In this document: in pieces, positions 8,611 through 15,842 of the stretch
How the letters are laid out: each line of letters begins with the position of its first letter
Numbering within the stretch: the stretch's first letter is position 1
Assembly (NCBI GenBank): GCA_029006155.1
Contig: JAQXGF010000086.1
Coordinates: 1-42,402, forward strand
DNA: 42,402 nucleotides
Origin: Lachnospiraceae bacterium
GTDB lineage: Bacteria > Bacillota > Clostridia > Lachnospirales > Lachnospiraceae
Direction: 5' to 3'
Program-made: the position numbers and the translations under genes
Notes under the pieces: model-generated
Told to the model about the DNA's origin: nothing
Databases searched by the model: none
Seen by the model: only the letters and a program-made list of their open reading frames with translations

Positions 8611-8636
8611 AAAAAAGCAGCGCAAACGCGCTGCCC
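8611..8636 (-). terminator. Terminator of the sugar ABC operon
   Basis: On the minus strand GGCAGCGC-gttt-GCGCTGC is followed by six Ts. It lies directly after the glycosidase-like gene and before the AraC-type regulator, so the regulator is probably expressed separately or by read-through. Confidence 0.88.
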
Positions 8637-8645
8637 TCTCATTAT

Positions 8646-9656
8646 CTAAAACAAAGTAGTCTCATCCAAAGTAGCCAGCCCAATCTGTTCAAAAACCCAG
8701 ATCGGTTCTTCATATGCAGCTCCATTGTACCACATCATCCAGCTTTTTCCCACCTTTAAAACAAATGGTTTATAGACTGCCACGGAATCCCATGAACCTT
8801 CTGTCGGACAAATCAGTGGATTCTCTGGATGCTTTTCCCAGTTTGTCTTTCCATCCCTGGAGCGTGCTAATCCCACCTGTGCCCGTTCTTCATGCAAATG
8901 ACCCACATAAAACATATAGAACCAATCATCATCTTTTATCACGCATGGGGCTACCACTTTATGTTGCTCCCATAAATAAGATGGATCCGGAGCCAATACC
9001 GGATTATTTTTTTCTTTTTCCCAATGGATTCCATCTTCGCTTTCCGCATAGCCAATTGCATCCGGCTCATGATTACAGCCAGCTGCATACCACATTTTAT
9101 AATATTTATCCTCTTCATCAAACAAAACATGCGGACACATAATCGCCTGTTTTTCCCATGGCTGTCCCGGTTCCATCACCGGTCTTTCCTTTCGTTTCCA
9201 GTGAATTCCATCCTCGCTTTCTGCAAAACCAATGACGGATCTTCCATCTTCCATATATGGATGCATCTGTCCAGAATACCACATCTGATACGTTCCGTCT
9301 TTATAAATCACAGAAGGTCTGTTTATTTCATCAGCCTCCCAATCCGATCCTTCTACCGGCTTCAAGACAACGACCGGCTCCTTCCAGTGAATTCCATCTG
9401 CACTTTCTGTATAGCCGATTGCACGTTTCGGTCTCCAAGAAAACCACATTTTAAATACCTGTTCACTGCTTCCTTCATGCTCCAGAAGCAGCGACACGTC
9501 AAAACAGGTTTCATACACTCCACCAAACACCGGATTACCTGCATACTTCTTCCATCCACCTGCAGTGCCATATTGATAATATCGTTTGTTTTCCTCACAA
9601 TCATAAAAGCAAATACGTTCCTTACTGCTCAAATTTTCCGGTGCTTTTAATTTCAT
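8646..9656 (-). CDS. Five-bladed beta-propeller glycoside hydrolase/phosphorylase-like enzyme
   Basis: 336 residues without signal peptide, so cytoplasmic. The sequence is built of repeats about 60 residues apart: IGYTESADGIHW (80-91), IGFAESEDGIHW (142-153), IGYAESEDGIHW (201-212) and VGLARSRDGKTNW (261-273), interleaved with MWF/MWY motifs at 70, 125, 188, 248 and 308. Five such units match the five-bladed propeller of families GH32/43/62/68/117/130. Acidic candidates for catalysis include Asp53, Asp109 and Glu110. I cannot assign the exact family. As last gene of the sugar ABC operon (29 nt after the permease, ribosome site GGAGGAGG) it probably acts on the imported oligosaccharide. Confidence 0.78.
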   Translation of the reverse strand: MKLKAPENLSSKERICFYDCEENKRYYQYGTAGGWKKYAGNPVFGGVYETCFDVSLLLEHEGSSEQVFKMWFSWRPKRAIGYTESADGIHWKEPVVVLKPVEGSDWEADEINRPSVIYKDGTYQMWYSGQMHPYMEDGRSVIGFAESEDGIHWKRKERPVMEPGQPWEKQAIMCPHVLFDEEDKYYKMWYAAGCNHEPDAIGYAESEDGIHWEKEKNNPVLAPDPSYLWEQHKVVAPCVIKDDDWFYMFYVGHLHEERAQVGLARSRDGKTNWEKHPENPLICPTEGSWDSVAVYKPFVLKVGKSWMMWYNGAAYEEPIWVFEQIGLATLDETTLF

Positions 9657-9685
9657 TTCTCCTCCTCCATTTCCTGTACGCCTTT

Positions 9686-10546
9686 TTATTTTACCGCTCC
9701 AATGAGCACACCTTTCTCAAAATATTTTTGTATAAATGGATATAAAATCATAATCGGAAAGCATGCAACTACAATTACTGCATATTTCATCTGCTCGTTC
9801 ATCAATACTGCATCCAACCCCATGCCCGATGCCTGCATTTGACTGGTGATTAGTATTCCTCTTAAATACAGCTGTATCGGTTGTAGCTTCTCGTTTGAAA
9901 GAAAAATCAACGGTGCAAAATAGCTGTTCCAATATCCAACCCCATAAAACAGGACTAATACGGAAATAATAGGCTTTGACAACGGCATAAATACTTTTGT
10001 CATAATTGTAAATTCAGATCCACCGTCAATCTTAACTGCATCTGCCATTTCCTCTGGCAATGATTCATAAAAGGAACGTGTAATGATCAGATTATACGCA
10101 CTAATGATATATGGCAAAATAATAGACCATCGAGTATTATATAAATGCAGTTTTTGAACTAAAATATAAAGCGGAATCAGTCCTCCACTAATAAACATGG
10201 TAAGCGTCATTAAAAATGACAGCTGTTTCCGCAAGAAAAATTGTTTGCGTGCAAGTGGGTAAGCAGTCATAGCAGTTAATAATACGCTGATAAATCCTCC
10301 AACAAACGTATACCAAAGCGTATTTCCAAACGACCGAAGTACTGTATCATTTTTGAAAATCATTTTATACGCTTTTAAAGAAAAACCTTTAGGAAGAAGA
10401 TAAACATCTCTTGCCAATACATGTGTTGGATCGCTAAACGACATGCTTACAACATAAATAACCGGATAAAGCGTTATAATTATAATCAGAATAATCCCTA
10501 TTATAATAAAAACATCTGAACAGGTTTTCTTTGTTTTTTTTCGCAT
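9686..10546 (-). CDS. Carbohydrate ABC transporter permease (LplC/YtcP type)
   Basis: 286 residues with six membrane segments and the MalG-type permease layout. The cytoplasmic EAA loop is visible as SLPEEMADAVKIDGGSEFTIMTKVFMPLSKP, where the glycine at the usual position contacts the ATPase. The C-terminus reads YFEKGVLIGAVKG-like, typical of the LplC/YtcP branch. It pairs with the preceding LplB-type permease (36-nt gap) to form the membrane channel of a CUT1 oligosaccharide importer. No ATPase gene is in the operon; a shared MsmK-type ATPase elsewhere in the genome would be needed, as is common in Firmicutes. Confidence 0.92.
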   Translation of the reverse strand: MRKKTKKTCSDVFIIIGIILIIIITLYPVIYVVSMSFSDPTHVLARDVYLLPKGFSLKAYKMIFKNDTVLRSFGNTLWYTFVGGFISVLLTAMTAYPLARKQFFLRKQLSFLMTLTMFISGGLIPLYILVQKLHLYNTRWSIILPYIISAYNLIITRSFYESLPEEMADAVKIDGGSEFTIMTKVFMPLSKPIISVLVLFYGVGYWNSYFAPLIFLSNEKLQPIQLYLRGILITSQMQASGMGLDAVLMNEQMKYAVIVVACFPIMILYPFIQKYFEKGVLIGAVK

Positions 10547-10582
10547 GATACTCTCTCCATTCCACGTCCATCGTCAAATCGG

Positions 10583-11497
10583 TTAAAAAATACTCGTATC
10601 TGTCATCTTCTTGGCAGTGAAATTCGCTGTCAACAAAATGACAATATTAATGAGCGAATTAGCAAGACCAACTGCTGCTGCAAAACTATACTGCGCATTC
10701 AAAAGGCCTTTTCGATATACATAAGTTGAAAAAATATCTGCGGTGGAATAAGTCGCTGAATTATACATGAGAATTACTTTCTCATATCCGATGTTTAACA
10801 TATTCCCCATATTTAAAATCAGAAGAAGAATAATGGTCGGCGCAATAGAGGGCAGTGTAATATGAACTAATTTCTGCCATTTTCCTGCGCCATCCAGTGC
10901 AGCAGACTCATACATCTGCTGATCAATCCCTGATATTGCTGCCACATATATAATCGAGTTCCAGCCAAATTCCTGCCATACTCCAGAGCCTACATAAAGT
11001 GGCCGAAACGCTCCTGGAAGATTGAAATAATTCTTAGGAGCTACACCGAAAGCAGAAAGCACCTGTGTGATTACACCACCATCCGATGACAATAAGTCTT
11101 TCAAAATTCCTACCACTACTACTACCGAAACAAAATGCGGCAGATATGCAGCAGTCTGTGCAAACCGCTGAAAATGTTTATTTTTTATTTCATTTAAAAG
11201 TAAGGCAAATGCAATCGGAATGGGAAAGGACCATAAAAGCTGCTCGATACTGAGCAAGAATGTATTTTTTACCAAACGCCCAAAATATACCGATTGTACC
11301 AATTCTTTAAAATGTTTTAGTCCTACCCACGGACTTCCCCAGACGCCTTTCGAAATATTATAGTCTTTAAAAGCCATCAAAATTCCATACATTGGTCCAT
11401 AACAAAACACAGCAAAATAAATCACTCCAGGAAGGATAATTAATAACAGCATCCAATCCCGTTTTATATTTTTCTTCAAGCTTTTTATCGCCGTCAT
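10583..11497 (-). CDS. Carbohydrate ABC transporter permease (LplB/YteP type)
   Basis: 304 residues, six membrane segments after a basic N-terminus, MalF-like. The EAA loop is IDQQMYESAALDGAGKWQKLVHITLPSIAPT. The early GPMYGILMAFKDYNISKGVWGSPWVGLKHF stretch is characteristic of the LplB/YteP group that imports complex oligosaccharides such as rhamnogalacturonan pieces. It follows the binding-protein gene by 79 nt, a gap that holds a perfect 12-bp hairpin, and precedes the second permease. Confidence 0.92.
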   Translation of the reverse strand: MTAIKSLKKNIKRDWMLLLIILPGVIYFAVFCYGPMYGILMAFKDYNISKGVWGSPWVGLKHFKELVQSVYFGRLVKNTFLLSIEQLLWSFPIPIAFALLLNEIKNKHFQRFAQTAAYLPHFVSVVVVVGILKDLLSSDGGVITQVLSAFGVAPKNYFNLPGAFRPLYVGSGVWQEFGWNSIIYVAAISGIDQQMYESAALDGAGKWQKLVHITLPSIAPTIILLLILNMGNMLNIGYEKVILMYNSATYSTADIFSTYVYRKGLLNAQYSFAAAVGLANSLINIVILLTANFTAKKMTDTSIF

Positions 11498-11526
11498 ATC
11501 CCTTCCACCCCTGTAAATCTTTTTTC

Positions 11527-11556
11527 GTTCATCCCCTGTTCATGCAGGGGATGAAC
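11527..11556. repeat. Perfect 12-bp inverted repeat between binding protein and permease genes
   Basis: GTTCATCCCCTG (11527-11538) and CAGGGGATGAAC (11545-11556) with a 6-nt loop. Read on the minus strand it is followed by GAAAAAAG, not a U-run, so it is more likely an mRNA-stabilising or processing hairpin that lets the binding protein be made in excess. Confidence 0.75.
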
Positions 11557-11576
11557 ATTCTCTCATTCGACTTCAG

Positions 11577-13232
11577 TTACTGCGCAACGATCTCCTGATA
11601 TCTTGCATACTGATCAGCCTTAATGTTAATAATATCCTGCATTCCCATACTATTTGCAGTCTCTACATAGCTGTCAAAGTTATCCAGTGACTCTGTGCCT
11701 ATTACAAATGAAGTAAACATCTCATCCAAATAAGTAGACAGATCTGGCCATACGCTCGTATACACTTCTGACTCTTCTGCAGTACCAAGCATTTCCGGGA
11801 ACGGGTCTTTCATGTTTCCGTATGCGTCTTTGCAGGCAGTTTCTACTTTCGTACCTTCAAAAATCTTCATAAATGCTTCACCGGAATCATCAATAAAGTA
11901 AGTTGGCCATGCCCCAATACTACGCAACGCAGAAAATGCAGAAGTATAAGTCTCATTATTTGTTATAAGATCGGTAAAGGAAATATTTCCATCCGCATCC
12001 TTTTCATATGACAAACCTTCTACGCCATAGCTGTAAAGCATTCTTCCGTCTTCGCTTGCATAAACATAATCAATCCATTTTATCGCTGCTTCCGGATTTT
12101 CGCAGGCCGAAGTAATTCCATAATAGTGCCAGGTAAGAGAACGCTTTGTCATTTGTGCGGTTCCATTCTCATCCTTCTGTATCACCGGCATAAACTGATA
12201 ATTACAATTTGGATTCGTTGTCAATGCAAGATCATCCGAAGATGCCATATTATCTGCTGGATCATGGCAAACGATTCCTACCTTATCCTCTGTAATATTC
12301 TGCGTAAGCTGTGTTCCATCCAGATCATCTGAAATCAATCCTTCGGAATAGCACTTATTTAAGAATGTAAGCATCTCCTTATAATTGTCTTCGACTGCTG
12401 CATAGTGCACTCCACCGTCAGCATCAGTATACCACAAACTGTTTGTGTCATATCCAAAACCAGTCATTAAATAATACAACTGCTTCAGGCCATTTTTTGT
12501 AGCAACCGGAATTTCATCGTTCGGATCTCCATTTCCATTTGCATCCTGTTCCTTAAATGCCTTCATAACATTATACAACTCATCAACAGTTTTCGGCATT
12601 TCCAAACCGAGATTATCCATCCAGTCCTGACGGATGTAAAGGTAATCTGGTACATAATCATTGATGTCTCCCCACCATCCTGCAAGCCCATAGATATTTC
12701 CATCAGATGATGTACACATTGCTTTCAGCGCCGGGTACTTTTCAAATAGCTTCTGAATATTTGGCGCATACTGTTCAATTAAATCGTTAAGCGGAATTAA
12801 TACTCCATTGTTGGAATAGGTATCTACGCCTACATTAGAATCAAACGGCGGTATTTCCACCATATCCGGTAATCCTTCCATAGAAGCAAGTCTGGTCTGC
12901 AGAACTGTTTCTACATCGCTGCTGTAAGTATCCCATTTGATATGTACTCCCGTTCTTTTTTCAATTTCTTCCTGAACTGGTAATCCATCATTGTAGCTTA
13001 CACCTGCACACCACGTATCGTTTCCCATATAAGTCAACTCTACCTCTCCTGGCTGACAAATTGGAAGCGATAACCCTCCAAGATCATACACTGTCCCTGT
13101 TGCTCCTTCTAAGGATACCTGCGTAGCCTCTTCCGCAAATGCCGGAGTTACCACTCCTCCCGTTGCTATCATTGCCGCCATCGCTGTTCCCATTATTGCA
13201 GATACCGTTCTTCGTATTTTGTTTCTGTTCAT
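11577..13232 (-). CDS. Extracellular sugar-binding protein (LplA/YtcQ type, family 1)
   Basis: 551 residues, the usual size for LplA-type binding proteins. It begins with a signal peptide: basic NRNKIRR, a hydrophobic stretch ending TPAFA, then EEATQ, which fits signal peptidase I cleavage. No lipobox cysteine is present, although such proteins are normally lipoproteins in Gram-positives. The mature part has family-1 features (GVSYNDGLPVQEEIEKRTGV, DLIEQYAPNIQKLFEKYP, DANGNGDPNDEIPV). It is first in an operon with two permeases and a glycosidase-like enzyme. Ribosome site GAGAGGG precedes the ATG. Confidence 0.9.
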   Translation of the reverse strand: MNRNKIRRTVSAIMGTAMAAMIATGGVVTPAFAEEATQVSLEGATGTVYDLGGLSLPICQPGEVELTYMGNDTWCAGVSYNDGLPVQEEIEKRTGVHIKWDTYSSDVETVLQTRLASMEGLPDMVEIPPFDSNVGVDTYSNNGVLIPLNDLIEQYAPNIQKLFEKYPALKAMCTSSDGNIYGLAGWWGDINDYVPDYLYIRQDWMDNLGLEMPKTVDELYNVMKAFKEQDANGNGDPNDEIPVATKNGLKQLYYLMTGFGYDTNSLWYTDADGGVHYAAVEDNYKEMLTFLNKCYSEGLISDDLDGTQLTQNITEDKVGIVCHDPADNMASSDDLALTTNPNCNYQFMPVIQKDENGTAQMTKRSLTWHYYGITSACENPEAAIKWIDYVYASEDGRMLYSYGVEGLSYEKDADGNISFTDLITNNETYTSAFSALRSIGAWPTYFIDDSGEAFMKIFEGTKVETACKDAYGNMKDPFPEMLGTAEESEVYTSVWPDLSTYLDEMFTSFVIGTESLDNFDSYVETANSMGMQDIINIKADQYARYQEIVAQ

Positions 13233-13611
13233 ACTAAAATCCCTCTCTTATTCGATTGCTACATACAGATAAATCTCTGTAACCCCATTAGTATAATTTT
13301 CTGCTAAAGCATACTCAGAATTATGTTTTTCGGCCGAACTTCACAGTAGCTTTCAGCTGTTGATACTAGTTTATGTCTATTTTTTATGTTTTAAAAGCAT
13401 CAAAATCAGCTTTTTTGTATATTTTTAATGTTCCGTCACTGTTTTTGTTCGAAATCTTTTATTTTGTTTGCCAGATCATCTATGTTTTCCCTTAAATATA
13501 CTATCTTTTTTATATCTATTTTTTTCGCCGCTTGCACCCGCCGCCGCTTTTCGCTATAATAGTTTCATGTTTTCATCTATCCCATTTTCGATCTCAGAAA
13601 GGATATTCATC
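13233..13611. promoter_or_regulatory. Divergent intergenic region: sugar operon / DUF3783 gene
   Basis: This 379-nt AT-rich gap holds the 5' regions of both divergent genes. On the minus strand TATACT lies around 13289-13294 as a possible -10 for the sugar operon, without a good -35, as expected if the AraC-type regulator activates it. No coding potential is seen; a frame open from 13468 is the upstream extension of the DUF3783 gene and starts before that gene's promoter. Confidence 0.5.
13532..13560 (+). promoter_or_regulatory. Promoter of the DUF3783 gene
   Basis: TTGCAC (13532-13537), 17-nt spacer, TATAAT (13555-13560). Its position supports the start at 13612 rather than the longer frame from 13468. 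Confidence 0.75.
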
Positions 13612-14022
13612 ATGAAAGAAACAGTTTTATATTTTTCTCCGAAAAAAACGCCGCAAACCGCAGCGCTCAAAGGTCTTCTCATCCGTATGGGAATCCGGAT
13701 CCGGAATATTGCGCCCGAACAGGTACAGGAGCAGGTAGGAGCACTTGCAGGAGCTGCCGGATTCGAAAAATCAGGCGCAGCGTCCACTGCAGACCCGGAA
13801 TCTCTGGAAAAGCTTCAGGAGGAGATGCTTGTCCTGTGTAATTTTTCAGAGGCACGGCTGGATGCACTCCTGCAGGGCATGCGCCGTTCCGGTATCCGGA
13901 TCGCCCTGAAAGCCATGCTGACTGAGAGTAATGCCGGCTGGACATTCCTGCAGCTGTATGAGGAGCTGCTAGAGGAGCATGCCAGAATGACAAAGGGTCC
14001 GCAAGCTTCTACAGAAGCATAA
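13612..14022 (+). CDS. DUF3783 domain-containing protein
   Basis: 136 residues, soluble. It resembles the DUF3783 family of Clostridia, small proteins of unknown function: the N-terminal ETVLYFSPKKTPQTAALKGLLIRMGIRIRNI strand-helix-strand and the later MLVLCNFSEARLDALLQGMRRSGI segment fit. The middle holds an alanine-rich variable loop and the C-terminus is helical. The start at 13612 is chosen for AGAAAGGA upstream and the promoter at 13532. It is a single gene ending in a strong hairpin terminator. No function is claimed. Confidence 0.7.
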   Translation: MKETVLYFSPKKTPQTAALKGLLIRMGIRIRNIAPEQVQEQVGALAGAAGFEKSGAASTADPESLEKLQEEMLVLCNFSEARLDALLQGMRRSGIRIALKAMLTESNAGWTFLQLYEELLEEHARMTKGPQASTEA

Positions 14023-14032
14023 AAAATTAAAC

Positions 14033-14085
14033 TGGCCCATCCACATACCTCGACAAAGCCTCTGGTATATGGACAGGCCATTTTT
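14033..14085 (+). terminator. Bidirectional terminator
   Basis: TGGCC-TCCA-ATACC pairs with GGTAT-TGGA-GGCCA, followed on the plus strand by five Ts. On the minus strand the stem is followed by a T-rich tract, so it can also end the convergent AAA-ATPase gene. Confidence 0.85.
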
Positions 14086-15674
14086 CACTTTTTTACATAC
14101 TGTTCAATCAGGCACTGGTGCTCTTTCGTCTTTTTATCATTATTGATTCCTACCAGTAAAATATCCCCCGTATAGCCAAGCAGTGAATCTGGATATCGTT
14201 TTTCTTTGATCTGTTTCATCGCCGTCTTTGCGTTCCGGTTCCATTTAAGCTCTACAATCAACGCCGGATAATCATTCCGATATTCCGGTTTTGGGATAAA
14301 TACAAAATCTGCAAATCCACGACCAGCCGGTAATTCCCGAATCGGCTTGAAATAATACTGCATGGCGCTTAAATAGGCAAGTGCCAGCACACTGCCAAGC
14401 GAGTTTTCATTATTATACTGAATCGCAGGAACGTATTCGGAATGAATTTTTTCCATCTGTGCAGCCACCGCTACGCCATCCATATCTAAGGTATCGTTCA
14501 GCAACTGCTCTGACTCCTGCCAGAAAACGATCAGTTCATTCCATTGTCTCCTTCTGGTCGCTCGGATCAGCTCCTGCCGGATCTCTTCATTTGGTACAAA
14601 TGCCTGCCGCAGACCGCCAAGATAAGCAAGGTATCCAAGATGGATCAGATAAGTAAGCACATCGTCCTTATTCACAATATTTACGATATCGTTCTGAAAA
14701 GATGATACATCGACTTCCACTGACGCGCCCGACAGCATTTCAATAATCGAAGCCCGCAGGCCGTCAAAATCCATGTTAATCAATGGCACGATCGCATCAT
14801 AAGAGGCAGTTCCGGACCAGTAGCTCTGAAATTCCCCCTCTGTTATCAGGCTGACCACTGCGTTTGGATTGTAAACATGATACTTGCCAAGCTGGTATCC
14901 ATCATACCATCGTCTGACTTCTGCGAAATCCTGATCATATGTCTCGCACAGCTGTTTTACTTCTTCTTCCGTAAATCCAATGTAGGATGCCAGCGGTCCG
15001 GCACTCACCATCGAATAGAGTTTAAAATTATTCAGGGCAGATTGAGAAATTTCCTTCTTCACAGGAAGAATCCCGGTGAGATAGGCCAGCTGGATGTATT
15101 TTGTCGGTTCTGTTCCCTTAAACATCCCTCTCAGAAAATTAATATACGCATCCTGAACCTGCTTATTTGCTGCCTCATCCCGAATCAGGACGTCCCACTC
15201 GTCAATAATGATAATAAATTTCCGCCCGGTCCTATTTTTAATTCTGGAAAGTCCGTCCGGCAGAGTTTCTACTTCTGATAGCAATACATCCGGGTACGCC
15301 TCCCTCAGTTCACTCAAAACTGACTTTGTAATAAATTCCACGATCTGATCCACTTTTTTACAATTCGACAGAAACCACTGAATGTCCATATGGATTACAT
15401 CATATTTATTGAGGTGATCCTTAAATTCTTCTGTTTTTCCAATATTCAGTCCGGAAAACATCGCTCCTGACTCGCATCCCCGGCTATAATATGCAGCAAG
15501 CATATTTGCAGTAAAGGATTTTCCAAATCTGCGCGGGCGACTGTTACAGATATATGCATCCACCGTATCAAGGACGCTGTTTGTATATTCCAACAACCCT
15601 GTTTTATCTACATATATTTTCGAATTTAACGCGACCTGAAACGCACTGTTGTCCGGATTTACAAATCTTCCCAT
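14085..15674 (-). CDS. AAA-ATPase-like protein with PD-(D/E)XK nuclease domain
   Basis: 529 residues of the AAA-ATPase_like/DUF1703 group, common in gut Firmicutes and Bacteroidetes. It has the N-terminal YVDKTGLLEY motif, the Walker A variant RRFGKS (48-53), Walker B IIIIDEWD (154-161) and a C-terminal PD-(D/E)XK nuclease fold with Asp456, Glu475 and Lys477 (ELK). The role of the family is unknown; a defence or selfish-element function has been discussed because copies are many and variable. It stands alone between convergent terminators, with no partner gene. The start at 15674 is conserved (MGRFVNPDNSAFQ) and complete. Confidence 0.85.
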   Translation of the reverse strand: MGRFVNPDNSAFQVALNSKIYVDKTGLLEYTNSVLDTVDAYICNSRPRRFGKSFTANMLAAYYSRGCESGAMFSGLNIGKTEEFKDHLNKYDVIHMDIQWFLSNCKKVDQIVEFITKSVLSELREAYPDVLLSEVETLPDGLSRIKNRTGRKFIIIIDEWDVLIRDEAANKQVQDAYINFLRGMFKGTEPTKYIQLAYLTGILPVKKEISQSALNNFKLYSMVSAGPLASYIGFTEEEVKQLCETYDQDFAEVRRWYDGYQLGKYHVYNPNAVVSLITEGEFQSYWSGTASYDAIVPLINMDFDGLRASIIEMLSGASVEVDVSSFQNDIVNIVNKDDVLTYLIHLGYLAYLGGLRQAFVPNEEIRQELIRATRRRQWNELIVFWQESEQLLNDTLDMDGVAVAAQMEKIHSEYVPAIQYNNENSLGSVLALAYLSAMQYYFKPIRELPAGRGFADFVFIPKPEYRNDYPALIVELKWNRNAKTAMKQIKEKRYPDSLLGYTGDILLVGINNDKKTKEHQCLIEQYVKK

Positions 15675-15790
15675 AGATCAGACTCCTTTTCTACATGATA
15701 CCCATTGTTCTATATACCAATTTTACCATTAAGCCGGATAAATAACAACCAGTACAAAAAGGCCGTGTTCTCTGTCTGTTTCTGAACAGC

Positions 15791-15825
15791 ACAAAGCCCC
15801 CGCATTCCACTGCGGAGGCTTTGCT
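15791..15825 (-). terminator. Likely leuS terminator
   Basis: AAAGCC-CCGCA pairs with TGCGG-GGCTTT around a 6-nt loop with one internal mismatch. The U-run on the minus strand is short, so efficiency is uncertain. Confidence 0.55.
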
Positions 15826-15842
15826 TCAGTAAAATTCTGTTT

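Noticed and set aside
10583-13232. Missing ATPase gene of the sugar ABC operon read as a deletion
   Set aside because: CUT1 operons of Firmicutes usually share an MsmK-type ATPase encoded elsewhere, so absence here is normal.
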